Origin: Leuconostoc pseudomesenteroides KCTC 3652
Lineage (GTDB): Bacteria; Bacillota; Bacilli; Lactobacillales; Lactobacillaceae
Reading direction: 5' to 3'
Length of the DNA stretch: 64,000 bases
Assembly (NCBI RefSeq): GCF_014634745.1
Contig: NZ_BMBP01000002.1
Coordinates: forward strand, 372,001 to 436,000
Made by a program: the position numbers and the translations under genes
The notes under the pieces: model-generated
What the model saw: the letters and a program-made list of their open reading frames with translations, nothing else
What the model was told of the DNA's origin: nothing
The model's database searches: none
In this document: piece after piece, positions 9,203 through 19,317 of the stretch
Position numbering within the stretch: the first letter of the stretch is position 1
How the letters are laid out: each line of letters begins with the position of its first letter

Positions 9203-10584
9203 TGGCGCTCCTCCAGAATTTTATAATTGCGTGTTACTTCTTTTTTGACGTTGGTTACAGCCGTACCACCAAGTGATGTGCGACGATTAACAGCCGTTTC
9301 TGAAGCCAAAATTTGATAAATATCAGCTTCGATTTGAGGTGCAGCAGCTTGTAAGTCGGTCAGAGTCATTTTCTGCAATGGTGTGTGTGTCTGAATGCCC
9401 TTCAATACTAGTTGACCAACAATCGCATGTGCTTCACGGAAAGGCACGCCTTTGGTGGCTAAATAGTCAGCGAGTTCTGTCGCATTTGAAAAGTCATCTT
9501 GCGTTGCAGCTAACATCTGTCCCTCATGAACCGTCAAGCCATTTAACATGCCAGTAAATATTTTCACCGAGGCAATCACGGTATCCATCACATCAAAAAC
9601 TTGTTCCTTATCCTCTTGCATGTCTTTGTTATAAGCAAGTGGTAAAGATTTCATTGTCGTCAATAGCGCCAATAATGAACCATAAGTACGACCAGTTTTA
9701 CCCCGCACCAATTCCGCGAAATCAGCGTTCTTTTTTTGAGGCATAATTGAAGAGCCTGTTGAAAAATCATCTGACAATTCAATATAATTAAATTCATAAC
9801 TCGACCATAAAATTAACTCTTCAGCCATACGTGATAAATGCATCATCAAAATCGAGGCATTGCCGAGAAATTCCAATGCAAAATCACGGTCTGACACAGC
9901 ATCTAACGAATTATGATAAATATCACTAAAGCCTAGCTCACCCGCAACAAATTCACGGTCAATGGGAAATGTGGTACCCGCCAAAGCTGCAGCACCTAGT
10001 GGCAGAATGTCTGTATGTTTTTGGTTAAATTCAAAACGTTCGTAATCACGTTGGAACATGTTGAAATACGCTAACAAATAATGACCATAAGTGATAGGTT
10101 GGGCATGTTGTAAGTGAGTATAGCCAGACATAATCGTGCCAGCGTGTTTATCTGCCAATGATAATAGCTCACTCTGCAAGTCGGTCACGGCTGACATCAC
10201 ATGTGGCAAACGGTGTTTTACCCAAAGATGAAAATCAGTTGCTACCTGATCATTTCGAGAACGCGCAGTATGAAGTTTGCCAGCAACAGCGCCAATTTTT
10301 TCTGTCAATAAAGCTTCCATATTCATATGGATGTCTTCATTTTTAACATCAAATGTCAAATTACCTGCTGTTAATTCTTGTTGCAAACTTTCTAAACCAG
10401 CCACAATTTGTGCTGATTCGTCACTTGATATAATAGCTTGTTTGCCCAGCATTTTTGCGTGGGCAATTGACCCTTCTAAATCTTCAGCCGCCATTTTTTG
10501 ATCAAAATGAATCGACGCCCCAAACTCATCAACCCATTCAGATGCTTTGGCAGTAAAACGACCACCCCATAATTTATCACTCAT
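9199..10584 (-). CDS. argH: Argininosuccinate lyase
   Basis: 461-aa enzyme of the fumarase/aspartase superfamily that splits argininosuccinate to arginine and fumarate. It starts [10 protein letters not shown], the family norm. The signature [20 protein letters not shown] carries the catalytic-loop serine, and [12 protein letters not shown] and HTHLQ-like YTHLQHAQP motifs are present. The family start at ATG 10584 has no clear ribosome binding site. A TTG at 10611, nine codons earlier, has GAAGGG upstream and could be the real initiator. It is the middle gene of argGHF, 73 nt after argG. Confidence 0.93.
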   Translation of the reverse strand: MSDKLWGGRFTAKASEWVDEFGASIHFDQKMAAEDLEGSIAHAKMLGKQAIISSDESAQIVAGLESLQQELTAGNLTFDVKNEDIHMNMEALLTEKIGAVAGKLHTARSRNDQVATDFHLWVKHRLPHVMSAVTDLQSELLSLADKHAGTIMSGYTHLQHAQPITYGHYLLAYFNMFQRDYERFEFNQKHTDILPLGAAALAGTTFPIDREFVAGELGFSDIYHNSLDAVSDRDFALEFLGNASILMMHLSRMAEELILWSSYEFNYIELSDDFSTGSSIMPQKKNADFAELVRGKTGRTYGSLLALLTTMKSLPLAYNKDMQEDKEQVFDVMDTVIASVKIFTGMLNGLTVHEGQMLAATQDDFSNATELADYLATKGVPFREAHAIVGQLVLKGIQTHTPLQKMTLTDLQAAAPQIEADIYQILASETAVNRRTSLGGTAVTNVKKEVTRNYKILEERQ

Positions 10585-10657
10585 ATCAATTTTTTGCACT
10601 GCGCAATGCAACAGTGCTTTCCCTTCTTCAAAACTATGTACGCGCCGAAGCGCTTGT

Positions 10658-11884
10658 TTATTTCACTGTATCTTTTTTTGGTTGTGAATGAACATGGTTC
10701 ACTTGTTCATACACCGTGTTACTCAACGTCCACAACTTGATGAAGCCAACAGCAGCTTCTTGATCAAAGGATGATGCAGCCGTGTAAGTTGCCAAATCTT
10801 CGTTATATAATGAATTTTGCTCTGATTGACGCGCAACAGCAATGGCATTACCTTTATAAAGCTTCATCTTAACGACACCGTTCACATTTTTTTGTGTATC
10901 ATCAACGAAAGCCATCAAACTATCAAACAAAGGTGACACCCACTTTGCTTCATAAACGAGATTAGCTAATTGTTGCTCAATTAATGGCTTGAAATGAGCC
11001 ACATCACGTTCGAGCGTCAAATCTTCGAGATCCTTGTGCGCGGTCATCAACACCGCAGCAGCAGGCGCTTCATAAATTTCACGAGACTTGATGCCTACCA
11101 GACGATTCTCAATATGGTCAATTCGACCAATACCATGTTGACCAGCAATTTCATTGACGGCAACAATTAGTTCAGCAAGTGGCAATTGTTCACCATTTAA
11201 CGCTACCGGCACGCCTTGTTCAAATGTCACATCAATAAATTCTGGTACATCAGGTGTGTTTTCAATAGCCTGTGTTAAGGCGTATGCATCTTCAGGTGCC
11301 TGATTCCATGGGTTTTCAAGGATACCAGCTTCATTAGCACGTCCCCACAAGTTTTCATCAATTGAGTAAGGTGAGTCCAAATCAATAGGCACTGGCACGT
11401 CATGTGCATGGGCGTATTCAATTTCTTCTTCACGCGACCATTGGAAATCACGAATTGGTGCTTCAATTTTCATTTCAGGATCAAGCGCATGGATAGCTGC
11501 TTCAAACCGTACTTGATCATTACCGTGCCCAGTTGAACCGTGAGCAATGGCAACGGCATCATTTTCATGTGCAATGTCAACCAATTTTTTGATAATCAAA
11601 GGACGTGACAAAGCAGAAACCATTGGATATTCGCCTTCATACATCATGTTTGCTTTGATAACTGGTGCGACGTATTGCTCAGCAAATTCTGATTTTGCGT
11701 CAATAACAATCGACTGTGTGGCGCCAACCTGCAATGCCTTGGCTTGAATCATGTCCATATCTTTGCCATGTTGACCAACGTCTAAAACGACAGCGATAAC
11801 GTCATAACCTTTTTCGTTCAACCAAGGAATGGCTACTGAGGTATCCAACCCACCTGAATAAGCTAATACTAATTTTTCTGTCAT
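10658..11884 (-). CDS. argG: Argininosuccinate synthase
   Basis: 408-aa ATP-dependent ligase of citrulline and aspartate. The P-loop-type [15 protein letters not shown] at the N-terminus, [14 protein letters not shown] and [13 protein letters not shown] are diagnostic. The length is normal. It has a GCGAGGAC ribosome binding site and an upstream promoter overlapped by an ArgR-like palindrome. It is the first gene of argGHF. A short GCGC-CGAA-GCGC hairpin in the argG-argH gap lacks a T-run and is not expected to terminate. Confidence 0.96.
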   Translation of the reverse strand: MTEKLVLAYSGGLDTSVAIPWLNEKGYDVIAVVLDVGQHGKDMDMIQAKALQVGATQSIVIDAKSEFAEQYVAPVIKANMMYEGEYPMVSALSRPLIIKKLVDIAHENDAVAIAHGSTGHGNDQVRFEAAIHALDPEMKIEAPIRDFQWSREEEIEYAHAHDVPVPIDLDSPYSIDENLWGRANEAGILENPWNQAPEDAYALTQAIENTPDVPEFIDVTFEQGVPVALNGEQLPLAELIVAVNEIAGQHGIGRIDHIENRLVGIKSREIYEAPAAAVLMTAHKDLEDLTLERDVAHFKPLIEQQLANLVYEAKWVSPLFDSLMAFVDDTQKNVNGVVKMKLYKGNAIAVARQSEQNSLYNEDLATYTAASSFDQEAAVGFIKLWTLSNTVYEQVNHVHSQPKKDTVK

Positions 11885-11967
11885 GATAATGTCCTCGCTG
11901 TTTTTTGTTTTAATTATTTGTTGATTCTATATTAGCGCGCCTTGTTTAAATATGCAATAAAATAATG

Positions 11968-12016
11968 ATTATATACAATTTTAAGTTGTATAAAACAATT
12001 TTAAGTGTATATTTTT
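11968..12016 (-). promoter_or_regulatory. argG promoter with ArgR-like operator
   Basis: On the minus strand a TATAAT (11968-11973) has GTTTTA 17 nt upstream. A palindrome ATACAA-N7-TTGTAT (11973-11991) sits in the spacer, and its core ACAATTTTAAGT is repeated at 11995-12006. AT-rich palindromes of this kind in pairs are typical of ArgR/AhrC operators. The regulator assignment is inference from the downstream genes. Confidence 0.6.
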
Positions 12017-12021
12017 GCAAT

Positions 12022-12040
12022 AAAAAAGAACCTTCGGTTC
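12022..12040 (-). terminator. Terminator of purA
   Basis: GAACC/GGTTC stem with TTC loop followed on the minus strand by T6, 13 nt after the purA stop. The stem is short. Confidence 0.75.
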
Positions 12041-12052
12041 TATTGATGTACC

Positions 12053-13339
12053 TTATTCATGCCAAACAGGTTCCAACAAATGGGTTTGTTCCGGCGTTGG
12101 TCCTACGGCAAAGCTTAACAAATCAACTTCCAACAATTCAGAAATACGTTGGAGGTAATGTTGCGCGTTGACTGGTAATTCTTCAAATGTTGTCACACCA
12201 GTAATATCTTCATCCCAACCTGGCAATGTTTCACAGTTGATGTCCAATCCATTAAACCAAGTATCTGAAGCTGGGAAATGATGAATTTCTTCACCTTTAT
12301 AAGTATACGAAGTCGCAATTTTTAATTCTTTCAAACCTGACAAAACATCCAATGAGTTAATGGCTAACTTAGTCAAACCAGAAACTTGCACCGCATGACG
12401 CAAAGCAACCGCGTCTAACCAGCCAATACGACGAGGACGCTTAGTAATCACGCCGTACTCGTGACCCACTTCGCGAATATGATCAGCAATATCATCAAAC
12501 AATTCTGTTGGGAAAGGTCCTTCACCAACTCGAGATGTATAAGCTTTAATAACGCCAACAACATCTTGAATTTGCTTTGGTCCCACACCCGCACCATTCA
12601 TCACACCACCTGCTGTTGGATTAGAGCTTGTCACATAAGGATACGTACCGTGGTCAACATCAAGCATCACACCTTGTGCACCTTCAAATACAACACGTTT
12701 GCCATCTTTCATCAACTGCCCCAACAAGTAAGATGTATCTGTCACATAAGGTGCCAACTGACGACCATATTCAACATAAGTTTGGTAAATGTCATCGTAA
12801 TCTAACGCTTCTTCACCATACAATTTAGTCAATTGGGCATTTTTAAATGGCAAGTATTCTTTTAGCAACTTACCAAATACTTCTGGATCAATCAAATCAG
12901 CCACGCGAATACCAACACGTGAAATTTTATCCGTGTAGGCAGGACCGATACCTTTTTTGGTCGTACCAATTCGATTATTTGAAGCAGATTCAGAAGCCTT
13001 ATCCAACGCAATGTGGTACGGCATAATAACATGTGCACGGTTTGAAATACGCAAATTCTCAATCGTAATTCCTTGGCTTTCAACTTCCTTAATTTCAGCT
13101 AAAAGTGCTTCGGGATTGACAACAACGCCGTTGCCAAGTACTGCTAGTTGACCTTTCGTGATGATTCCAGATGGTAATGCAGACAATTCAAATTTTGTTT
13201 GACCATGCCAGATCGTGTGTCCCGCATTGTTACCACCTTGGTAACGGACAACAGCATCCGCATGTTCAGCGAAAAAATCAACGATTTTTCCTTTACCTTC
13301 ATCGCCCCATTGGGAACCAACAACAATTACACCAGACAT
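12053..13339 (-). CDS. purA: Adenylosuccinate synthetase
   Basis: 428-aa GTP-dependent enzyme converting IMP and aspartate to adenylosuccinate, the first committed AMP step. The N-terminal [15 protein letters not shown]-loop, [21 protein letters not shown] and the [19 protein letters not shown] stretch are all present, and the length is normal. The ribosome binding site is AGGAG, 8 nt before the ATG. A 160-nt structured leader precedes it and a terminator follows, so it is monocistronic. Confidence 0.97.
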   Translation of the reverse strand: MSGVIVVGSQWGDEGKGKIVDFFAEHADAVVRYQGGNNAGHTIWHGQTKFELSALPSGIITKGQLAVLGNGVVVNPEALLAEIKEVESQGITIENLRISNRAHVIMPYHIALDKASESASNNRIGTTKKGIGPAYTDKISRVGIRVADLIDPEVFGKLLKEYLPFKNAQLTKLYGEEALDYDDIYQTYVEYGRQLAPYVTDTSYLLGQLMKDGKRVVFEGAQGVMLDVDHGTYPYVTSSNPTAGGVMNGAGVGPKQIQDVVGVIKAYTSRVGEGPFPTELFDDIADHIREVGHEYGVITKRPRRIGWLDAVALRHAVQVSGLTKLAINSLDVLSGLKELKIATSYTYKGEEIHHFPASDTWFNGLDINCETLPGWDEDITGVTTFEELPVNAQHYLQRISELLEVDLLSFAVGPTPEQTHLLEPVWHE

Positions 13340-13500
13340 ATTTTTCTCCTGTTACGCCGATAGCTGCTTTCAGACGGGATAGGTTTGTCGGAGAAAGCCA
13401 GCATTCTGCATTCAGAATAACTAACCTGTTTGCGCCTATCCGTGAGTGTCCCTCTATCATCGTTCATTTTTGTGTAAAACACGAACATTAATTGTGATAA
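13340..13500 (-). ncRNA. Structured purA leader, candidate cis-regulatory RNA
   Basis: The 5' region shows nested pairing. A 9-bp stem closes a domain (13375-13383 with 13435-13443, one bulge). An internal hairpin ATTCTG/CAGAAT lies around 13403-13418. Seven bases GGAGAAA at 13390-13396 are perfectly complementary to the ribosome-binding-site region at 13343-13349. A near repeat of the segment ATAGGCGCAAACAGG recurs around the ribosome binding site as ATCGGCGTAACAGG. It does not match purine, PRPP, ppGpp, ZTP or THF aptamers that I know. No intrinsic terminator precedes the ATG, so any control would act on translation. Confidence 0.5.
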
Positions 13501-13609
13501 ACGCCTTTTACCTATTTATTTTACCATAATCATAAATTTATTTTTGAGAAAAGTGATGTTAATTTCTAATATTATCGTTTAAAACGTTTGCCTCATCGAA
13601 TTTATAAAA

Positions 13610-13636
13610 ATAAAAAAGGACATATAATGTCCTTTT
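13610..13636 (-). terminator. Terminator of yebC
   Basis: AAAAGGACAT/ATGTCCTTTT stem immediately after the yebC stop with a T-rich tail on the minus strand. Confidence 0.9.
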
Positions 13637-13639
13637 AAA

Positions 13640-14362
13640 TCAGTCTGCCGTCGTATAAACAGCCAAAACGTCTTCGTTTTCTTCAAGTTCATCAACCAAA
13701 TGATCTAGTTTTTCACGATCTTCATCGGTAATTGTCATTGGGTTCTGCGCAATCATCGTAATCTCTGCGTCTTCAAAGACAAAACCAGCTTCAGTCAAAG
13801 CGCCTTCAACCGTCTGAAAGTCTGCTGGATCAGTGTAAATTTCAAATACTTCATCAGCTGTTTGAACATCTTCAGCGCCTGCTTCTAATGCTGCTTCCAA
13901 AACGGTGTCTTCATCCAAATTAGGATACGCTTCACGATCAATTGCTAAGTAACCTTTTCGGTCAAATTGGAAAGCAACTGAACCAGATGTGCCTAAAGCA
14001 CCACCAGCATGTTTGAATGAATTACGAACGGTAGAAACTGTACGATTAATGTTATCCGTTGATGCTTCAACTAACACAGCGACACCGGCTGTGCCATAAC
14101 CTTCATAGGTCACTTCTTCAAACTTTGCACCACCGGCACCAGATGCTTTATCAAGTGCACGTTGAATGTTGTCCTTTGGCATGTTAGCTGCCTTAGCTTT
14201 TTCAACAACCAAACGCAATGATGCGTTCATCTCTGGATCTGCACCGCCAGCCTTTGCAGCAACATATAAGTCGTGTGCCAGCTTTTGAAAAATCTTACCA
14301 CGCTTAGCATCTTGGGCGTTTTTACGACCTTGGATGTTATGCCATTTACTATGTCCTGACAT
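13640..14362 (-). CDS. YebC/PmpR family DNA-binding or translation-related protein
   Basis: 240-aa three-domain protein of the YebC/TACO1 family. MSGHSKWHNIQGRKNAQDAKRGK at the N-terminus, EKAKAANMPKDNIQRALDKA and YEGYGTAGVAVLVEASTDN are diagnostic. Members have been described as transcription regulators, and some as helping ribosomes translate difficult proline stretches; the sequence cannot distinguish these. It has an AAGGAGAT ribosome binding site and is a single gene with its own terminator. Confidence 0.93.
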   Translation of the reverse strand: MSGHSKWHNIQGRKNAQDAKRGKIFQKLAHDLYVAAKAGGADPEMNASLRLVVEKAKAANMPKDNIQRALDKASGAGGAKFEEVTYEGYGTAGVAVLVEASTDNINRTVSTVRNSFKHAGGALGTSGSVAFQFDRKGYLAIDREAYPNLDEDTVLEAALEAGAEDVQTADEVFEIYTDPADFQTVEGALTEAGFVFEDAEITMIAQNPMTITDEDREKLDHLVDELEENEDVLAVYTTAD

Positions 14363-14443
14363 TGTGTCATCTCCTTGAAATATGAATATTCAATCTATTT
14401 TATCAAAAAAACGAACGATTTACCAGCTTGACCGATATGATAG

Positions 14444-16219
14444 TTATCGGGCTAACCGTTGTAACCTCAGCTTTACTTGATCAAGGGCCCCACGTAGATT
14501 CCTGACAGCGGCTAAAATTTCAGCAGTCGTTGATGTATCATCTAATATAGACAACAACTGCTTCTGTGCTTTCTGCACGATTAACTCTTTTTTAAAAACA
14601 CGTCTATTTGATTGTTTCAATAGCATAGTTGCCATCGCATTCACGCCTTGCCTAGCTGTTTGCAAATCAATAAATGTCTCTGACAAGTCACGATGTGTTT
14701 TTTTCATGGCGGCAAATCCCTCACAAGTATGAATGTGGGCAATTAATTTTTGTAAAGTGGGTTCATTGGCCACACTACTTTGATAAACTTCCTCTAAAAG
14801 AAGATCTAGCTGACTTTTCTCTGTTTTTGTTGATGCGCTAATCATTTTCTGAGTGGCTTGCAATTGCTGATAGGCAGCCATGATGGCTTTTGAATCTACT
14901 GACTTCATAGTTTGTTTTAAATATTTGATGTCGCTAACAATTTCTTTATCTTGACGCGAGCCATTCATTGTCGTGAGCAACTGACGTGCTAACTTCAACG
15001 CCTCATCCAACTCCGCTTGTTTCCGACGTACGGATGATCTCAATCGATTGGTTAGAGAATAGATAGAAGAGATTGTCGCCTTGCTATCGTATAATGTATT
15101 GTCCAACACAAGTGCATCAATTTGAACATCATTGTCTTCCGACCACCGACTCATGTAGAGACCATTAAGATAGGTCTCAGCAAACTCAACTGCTTTTTCA
15201 CGTTCAATTGTTGCCTGTGTCACACGTTCAGATAATAATTTAAGCACAAATTGTTCATCTGCCATGGCGCCTTTATACATGGCTTGAATAAATTCAATGA
15301 CAATTTTAACTTCAGGTTCCCTTGCAACGTTACTTGTCCCCATATTTGCCATTGTTTCTTCTAAATCACGATCGAATTTTTCACGTTGTTGCAATAATAC
15401 GTCAAGTTCTTTTTCAGCATTTTGATACAATTCATCCCAATTTTCATGACGTTTTTTGGCTGCTTGCAGTAACATCGTGTTCAACTGTTGGTACACATTT
15501 TCGGAAGATAAAAGCTTATAATGCTTTAATAATGCGCCTAAATCACGACGGTATTTGGGTGCTAAATTTGTTAAATCACTAATTTGATTTGTTCGCAACA
15601 ATTGTGCATCAGACATTCTCCTATATAACCTGGTACTTGGCCCCGCATTTAAATCGGTTAAAGCTATTTTTCTATCAATTCGTGCCAAAACAGTTGTACT
15701 TGTCAATTTAGAAATCGCTGCTTTTAATTCATCAACATTGGATTCAGGATGGAGTAATAACTGTGATAATGACAATACCGCTTGTCTAACTTTTGTCTCA
15801 TTACCAACTGGCATGACGTCGTAAAGGGTCATCTTAGCTTGCCGAAGTGTTTTTTGATGCACTTTTTCTGATGCCAGCATTGTGTCGTGCAAGAAACGAC
15901 GCGCTGTTATTAATTCATCATTGGATTTTGCTGTACTGAAACATTTTTTTAGTTTTTCCAGAGCAGTTTGAACGTCGGTATTATTAACGAGATGGGGTGG
16001 CACTTGCAATCTTCGTGTTGACTCAAGTACTTCATCTCGGACAATTTTATCAGGATGAAAAATTAAGTCAAAATCGAATTGATTCGTGAATTCGGCAGCA
16101 TTTCTGTCCGAAACTTTATCAATTTTTGCTTCCCAATCTTTTTCTTTCGCTAACATAAGTGATGCAATTGTGCGCCGTTGATTGACCCAAACATAATGTT
16201 TTTGAGGTGCCATATCCAT
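14444..16219 (-). CDS. Large helical protein of unknown function
   Basis: 591-aa, almost wholly alpha-helical cytoplasmic protein with no signal or membrane segment. Several stretches have the heptad-like form L..a...A.s..eL..A...L..a (for example about residues 85-115, 155-185 and 560-590), reminiscent of FIVAR-type three-helix repeats. The last, LLSILDDTSTTAEILAAVRN, is the clearest. Two cysteines (in LKKCFST and IHTCEGF) stand out in a cysteine-poor set. A GGGGAG ribosome binding site stands 10 nt before the ATG; a second ATG two codons in is possible. I do not recognise the family and assign no function. Confidence 0.7.
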   Translation of the reverse strand: MDMAPQKHYVWVNQRRTIASLMLAKEKDWEAKIDKVSDRNAAEFTNQFDFDLIFHPDKIVRDEVLESTRRLQVPPHLVNNTDVQTALEKLKKCFSTAKSNDELITARRFLHDTMLASEKVHQKTLRQAKMTLYDVMPVGNETKVRQAVLSLSQLLLHPESNVDELKAAISKLTSTTVLARIDRKIALTDLNAGPSTRLYRRMSDAQLLRTNQISDLTNLAPKYRRDLGALLKHYKLLSSENVYQQLNTMLLQAAKKRHENWDELYQNAEKELDVLLQQREKFDRDLEETMANMGTSNVAREPEVKIVIEFIQAMYKGAMADEQFVLKLLSERVTQATIEREKAVEFAETYLNGLYMSRWSEDNDVQIDALVLDNTLYDSKATISSIYSLTNRLRSSVRRKQAELDEALKLARQLLTTMNGSRQDKEIVSDIKYLKQTMKSVDSKAIMAAYQQLQATQKMISASTKTEKSQLDLLLEEVYQSSVANEPTLQKLIAHIHTCEGFAAMKKTHRDLSETFIDLQTARQGVNAMATMLLKQSNRRVFKKELIVQKAQKQLLSILDDTSTTAEILAAVRNLRGALDQVKLRLQRLAR

Positions 16220-16370
16220 TGTTCTTTCTCCCCTTCACTTTCTAACCAGTCATATTATATTTCTATTTTAAAAAATGAAAGTGAATAATTATTGACCTAA
16301 TCATGTTGAGATAAGTAAGAATTTTAGGCATTATGAAGAATTTGTGTCCAAAAAAAACGCATTGCTGCGT

Positions 16371-16859
16371 TTAATAGTTATTACCACCCAGTAATTCCAA
16401 GTAGGTCATAGCAGCACTGGCAATTAGCGCTGCCAAGATATCGTCAAGATAAACATTAATACTATCTGTTTTATCGTTGATAACACCAATCAATCCTGGC
16501 TTCAAGTCATCTAATAAACCGTAATGAACAGTTGCAGCTGCAGAGAATTGCTGGGTAATTGCAATCGCTAAAATTTCATCGACATTGTGGCCATTAGCAT
16601 CTCGTTGCAGGCGACGTTTTAACGGTTGATCATCTGGCATCGTTTCCGCTTGCTCATCCAAATAAAGCGCTGTCAAAATAATATCTGCTACTTCATCTTT
16701 GTGTAACACACGTGAAATAGCTTGTGTCAATGTTTGTTCATCAAGCTCATCGTGGTATTTGTCAGTTAAGAAATTACGAGTGCCTTCTGCAATATCTTCA
16801 ATTTCAACGCCACGCTTTGCTAACTGTGCAATGGCTTGCTCTTGTAATTCTTGTGTCAT
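16371..16859 (-). CDS. PgpA-family (phosphatidylglycerophosphatase A-like) protein
   Basis: 162-aa protein matching the short cytoplasmic PgpA/YutG type of Bacilli. A helical N-terminal extension is followed by the core NVDEILAIAITQQFSAAATVHYGLLDDLKPGLIG and VYLDDILAALIASAA (about residues 90-155). In the family acidic residues of such motifs bind metal. True lipid phosphatase activity is uncertain because this form lacks the transmembrane helices of enteric PgpA. Start ATG 16859 has AAAGGAG. It lies 10 nt after serA and is probably the last gene of serC-serA. Confidence 0.75.
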   Translation of the reverse strand: MTQELQEQAIAQLAKRGVEIEDIAEGTRNFLTDKYHDELDEQTLTQAISRVLHKDEVADIILTALYLDEQAETMPDDQPLKRRLQRDANGHNVDEILAIAITQQFSAAATVHYGLLDDLKPGLIGVINDKTDSINVYLDDILAALIASAAMTYLELLGGNNY

Positions 16860-16869
16860 AATATCTCCT

Positions 16870-18060
16870 TTAATCACCAATCATCATATTTGGATTTTGA
16901 TAACGTCTTGTTAAAATCACGTGTGGAATTTCATCCAAAGCTGTTTTGACATGTTCCTGTTGCGCTGATGTAAAATCATTGATGGCTACCAAAGTATAGG
17001 CGTATTGTCCAACAGCGCGGTTGCTCAATTGCTCAATGTTAATGCCATTATCTCCAAAAAAGGCAGAGATTTGACCAATCATGTTTGGTACATTCTCATG
17101 AATTATACCAACACGATAGTTGGTGGTAAATGGTTCATTAACATCAGGATAATTTACAGAATTAATAATATTACCGCTAGTTAAATATTCATCTAACTCC
17201 TTGGCTGCCATCAGAGCACTTGTATCTTCGGCTTCAATTGTTGAGCCCCCAATATGTGGTGTAATAATAACTTTAGGATTATCAAACAAAACATCATCGG
17301 CAAAATCAGTAATATACATACGAAGTTGATCACTATCTAATGCGGCTTTAGCCGCGTGATCGTCGACAATACCACCACGTGACAAATTCAATAATGCTGC
17401 TTCTGGTTTCATTAATTGCAATTTGCCAGCATCAATAAAGTGATCGTTCTTTTCTTCCATTGGAATATGGACGGTCACATAGTCGGCTCGGCGCAAAACC
17501 TCTTCAACATTACGCGCATGAACAATGTGTCGGTCTATTCGCCATGCTGTATTAGCATTTAGGCCGGGATCATAACCAATCACATCCATATCCAAAGCCA
17601 AAGCTGTGTTGGCGACCTTAGATCCCACATTCCCCAATCCAATCACGCCAAGCGTTTTACCAGCCAACTCTGTGCCTCGGTAGCCGCCTTTATTTGATTC
17701 AGTCCGCAGAGACACATCCCCACCACGTGTCTGGTTAGCAAATTTGATTGCCCCAACTACCGGACGAGCAGCTAAAATCAATGAGGCAATCGTTAATTCT
17801 TTAACAGCATTTGCGTTACCACCAGGCGTGTTAAAGACAACAATCCCCCGTTTTGACAAATCTGCAACCGGAATATTATTAAAACCAGCACCCGAGCGAA
17901 CAACGGCTCTTACAGTATCTGGAATCACTTCGTCAAATAAATTTTGTGAACGTAACAAAATTCCCTTGGGTGAGTCTTGCGCATTAATATCGTAACCATG
18001 TTGCGATAAATAATCCAAACCCTTGCCGCTTATGGCATTATACGTTTTTATATTAGTCAT
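16870..18060 (-). CDS. serA: D-3-phosphoglycerate dehydrogenase
   Basis: 396-aa NAD-dependent dehydrogenase oxidising 3-phosphoglycerate to 3-phosphohydroxypyruvate, the first step of serine synthesis. The substrate-side VRSGAGFNNIP, the Rossmann GLGNVGSKVA (about 145), LNLSRGGIVDD and the catalytic PHIGGSTIEAEDTSA are present. The C-terminal 75 residues form an ACT domain (RVGIIHENVPNMIGQIS), which in the family can bind serine. It begins 4 nt from the serC stop, so the two are cotranscribed. Confidence 0.94.
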   Translation of the reverse strand: MTNIKTYNAISGKGLDYLSQHGYDINAQDSPKGILLRSQNLFDEVIPDTVRAVVRSGAGFNNIPVADLSKRGIVVFNTPGGNANAVKELTIASLILAARPVVGAIKFANQTRGGDVSLRTESNKGGYRGTELAGKTLGVIGLGNVGSKVANTALALDMDVIGYDPGLNANTAWRIDRHIVHARNVEEVLRRADYVTVHIPMEEKNDHFIDAGKLQLMKPEAALLNLSRGGIVDDHAAKAALDSDQLRMYITDFADDVLFDNPKVIITPHIGGSTIEAEDTSALMAAKELDEYLTSGNIINSVNYPDVNEPFTTNYRVGIIHENVPNMIGQISAFFGDNGINIEQLSNRAVGQYAYTLVAINDFTSAQQEHVKTALDEIPHVILTRRYQNPNMMIGD

Positions 18061-18063
18061 TGC

Positions 18064-19146
18064 TTATCCTTTTTCTACTTTGTTTAAAAATTCAATCAGC
18101 GCATCAACGGCTGCCATTGGTTGAGCATTGTAAAGTGACGCTCTAAAACCACCAACAGAACGATGACCACCAAGATTAAACAAACCATTTTCTTTTGCTT
18201 GAGCAGTTATTTGTGCATCACGTTCCGCATCATTGGTCGTGAAAACAATATTCGTTAGTGAACGATCTGAAGCTTTTACTGGTGCTTCAAACAAACGGGA
18301 TTCGTCCAAAAAGTCATACAGTTTAGCTGCTTTCAAGCGATTGCGACGCGTCATTTCATCAACACCGCCCTCTGTTTGTACCCAAGACAAGACTAAGTCA
18401 AGGGCGTAAATGGCAAATACTGGCGGTGTGTTATACATTGAATCTTTATCTAAATAATTTTGATAACGCATCATTGGACCGACGTTTTCAATAGATTGCG
18501 AAGCTAACCAATCTTTTTTGATAATTGCCAGTGTCACACCAGCAGGACCAAGATTCTTTTGAGCACCGGCAAAAACGGCATCGAATTGAGTTATATCATA
18601 AGGTTCTGCCAAAATGTTCGAGCTCATATCAGCCGTTAAACGACCAGTTGTTTGCGGCAATTTATCTTGATGATAGGTTGTGCCTTCAATTGTGTTGTTA
18701 GTCGTGATATGCAAGTAATCATAAGCATTCGCATCAAAATCACCCGCTAATTTTGGTAAATAACGATAATGTTGTGGCTTGCTTGAGCCAACAATTGTCG
18801 TTTTTTTACCTAGCATTTGAGCAGCTTGTGCCGCTTTAGCCGCAAAATTGCCGGAATCAAGAACCGCAATGCTTTGTTTGTCGGTTGCCAAATTCAACGG
18901 TACCATTTCGAATTGTAACGAACCACCGCCTTGAACAAATGCAACACCATATTCGTCGGGAATAGACATCAAATCGCGCAGGCGTTGCTGCGCACTGGCC
19001 ATTATTGTTTCAAACTGTGCCGAACGATGTGAAATTTCCAAAATGGACAGATGTGTGAATTCATTTTGTGCCAAATCTGCCTGAATTTGGTAAATAACTG
19101 GGGTCGGAAGTACACCCGGACCCGCCGAAAAATTATACGTTACCAT
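18064..19146 (-). CDS. serC: Phosphoserine aminotransferase
   Basis: 360-aa PLP enzyme of fold type I producing 3-phosphoserine from glutamate and 3-phosphohydroxypyruvate. YNFSAGPGVLPTPV at the N-terminus and the PLP lysine context FAGAQKNLGPAGVT are diagnostic, and GGHRSVGGFRASLYNA closes the protein. Of two neighbouring ATGs, 19146 has the better spacing to AAAGGA. First structural gene of the serine operon, preceded by a leader peptide and intrinsic terminator. A serB phosphatase is not in the window. Confidence 0.95.
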   Translation of the reverse strand: MVTYNFSAGPGVLPTPVIYQIQADLAQNEFTHLSILEISHRSAQFETIMASAQQRLRDLMSIPDEYGVAFVQGGGSLQFEMVPLNLATDKQSIAVLDSGNFAAKAAQAAQMLGKKTTIVGSSKPQHYRYLPKLAGDFDANAYDYLHITTNNTIEGTTYHQDKLPQTTGRLTADMSSNILAEPYDITQFDAVFAGAQKNLGPAGVTLAIIKKDWLASQSIENVGPMMRYQNYLDKDSMYNTPPVFAIYALDLVLSWVQTEGGVDEMTRRNRLKAAKLYDFLDESRLFEAPVKASDRSLTNIVFTTNDAERDAQITAQAKENGLFNLGGHRSVGGFRASLYNAQPMAAVDALIEFLNKVEKG

Positions 19147-19166
19147 GACCATTCCTTTCAGTATAC

Positions 19167-19201
19167 AAAAAGACGACATCAGTTGTTAAACTCATGTCGT
19201 C
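19167..19201 (-). terminator. Attenuator terminator ahead of serC
   Basis: GACGACAT (19172-19179 on the plus strand) pairs perfectly with ATGTCGTC (19194-19201), and the minus-strand transcript continues into TTTTT. It lies between the leader peptide and the serC ribosome binding site, the position of a conditional terminator. Confidence 0.85.
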
Positions 19202-19236
19202 AGCAATTCCACGTTATCATACGCAAAGAATCCCAA

Positions 19237-19290
19237 TCACACGAGTGATTGAGTGGAGGAAGAAGCTAGATTGAATGTGAATACTGTCAT
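19237..19290 (-). CDS. Serine-rich leader peptide of serC-serA
   Basis: 17-codon open frame MTVFTFNLASSSTQSLV with an AAAAGGA ribosome binding site 7 nt before its ATG. It lies 20 nt downstream of the expected transcription start and just before a hairpin (AATCAC/GTGATT) that overlaps its stop. Three consecutive serine codons (TCT TCC TCC) and a fourth (TCA) precede the attenuator of a serine-biosynthesis operon. This is the arrangement of amino-acid leader-peptide attenuation. It is too short for standard annotation. Function is inferred from context. Confidence 0.7.
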   Translation of the reverse strand: MTVFTFNLASSSTQSLV

Positions 19291-19317
19291 TACTATTTCC
19301 TTTTCTTACGTAACATT

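Noticed and set aside
10612-10657. Terminator between argG and argH
   Set aside because: Only a 4-bp GCGC stem and no T-run; the genes are likely cotranscribed.
12461-12828. Overlapping Cys/His-rich plus-strand frames within purA
   Set aside because: Antisense shadows of a strongly conserved gene; no ribosome binding site.
13340-13500. 6S RNA gene upstream of purA
   Set aside because: No terminator separates it from purA, and the pairing is not one long central-bubble helix.
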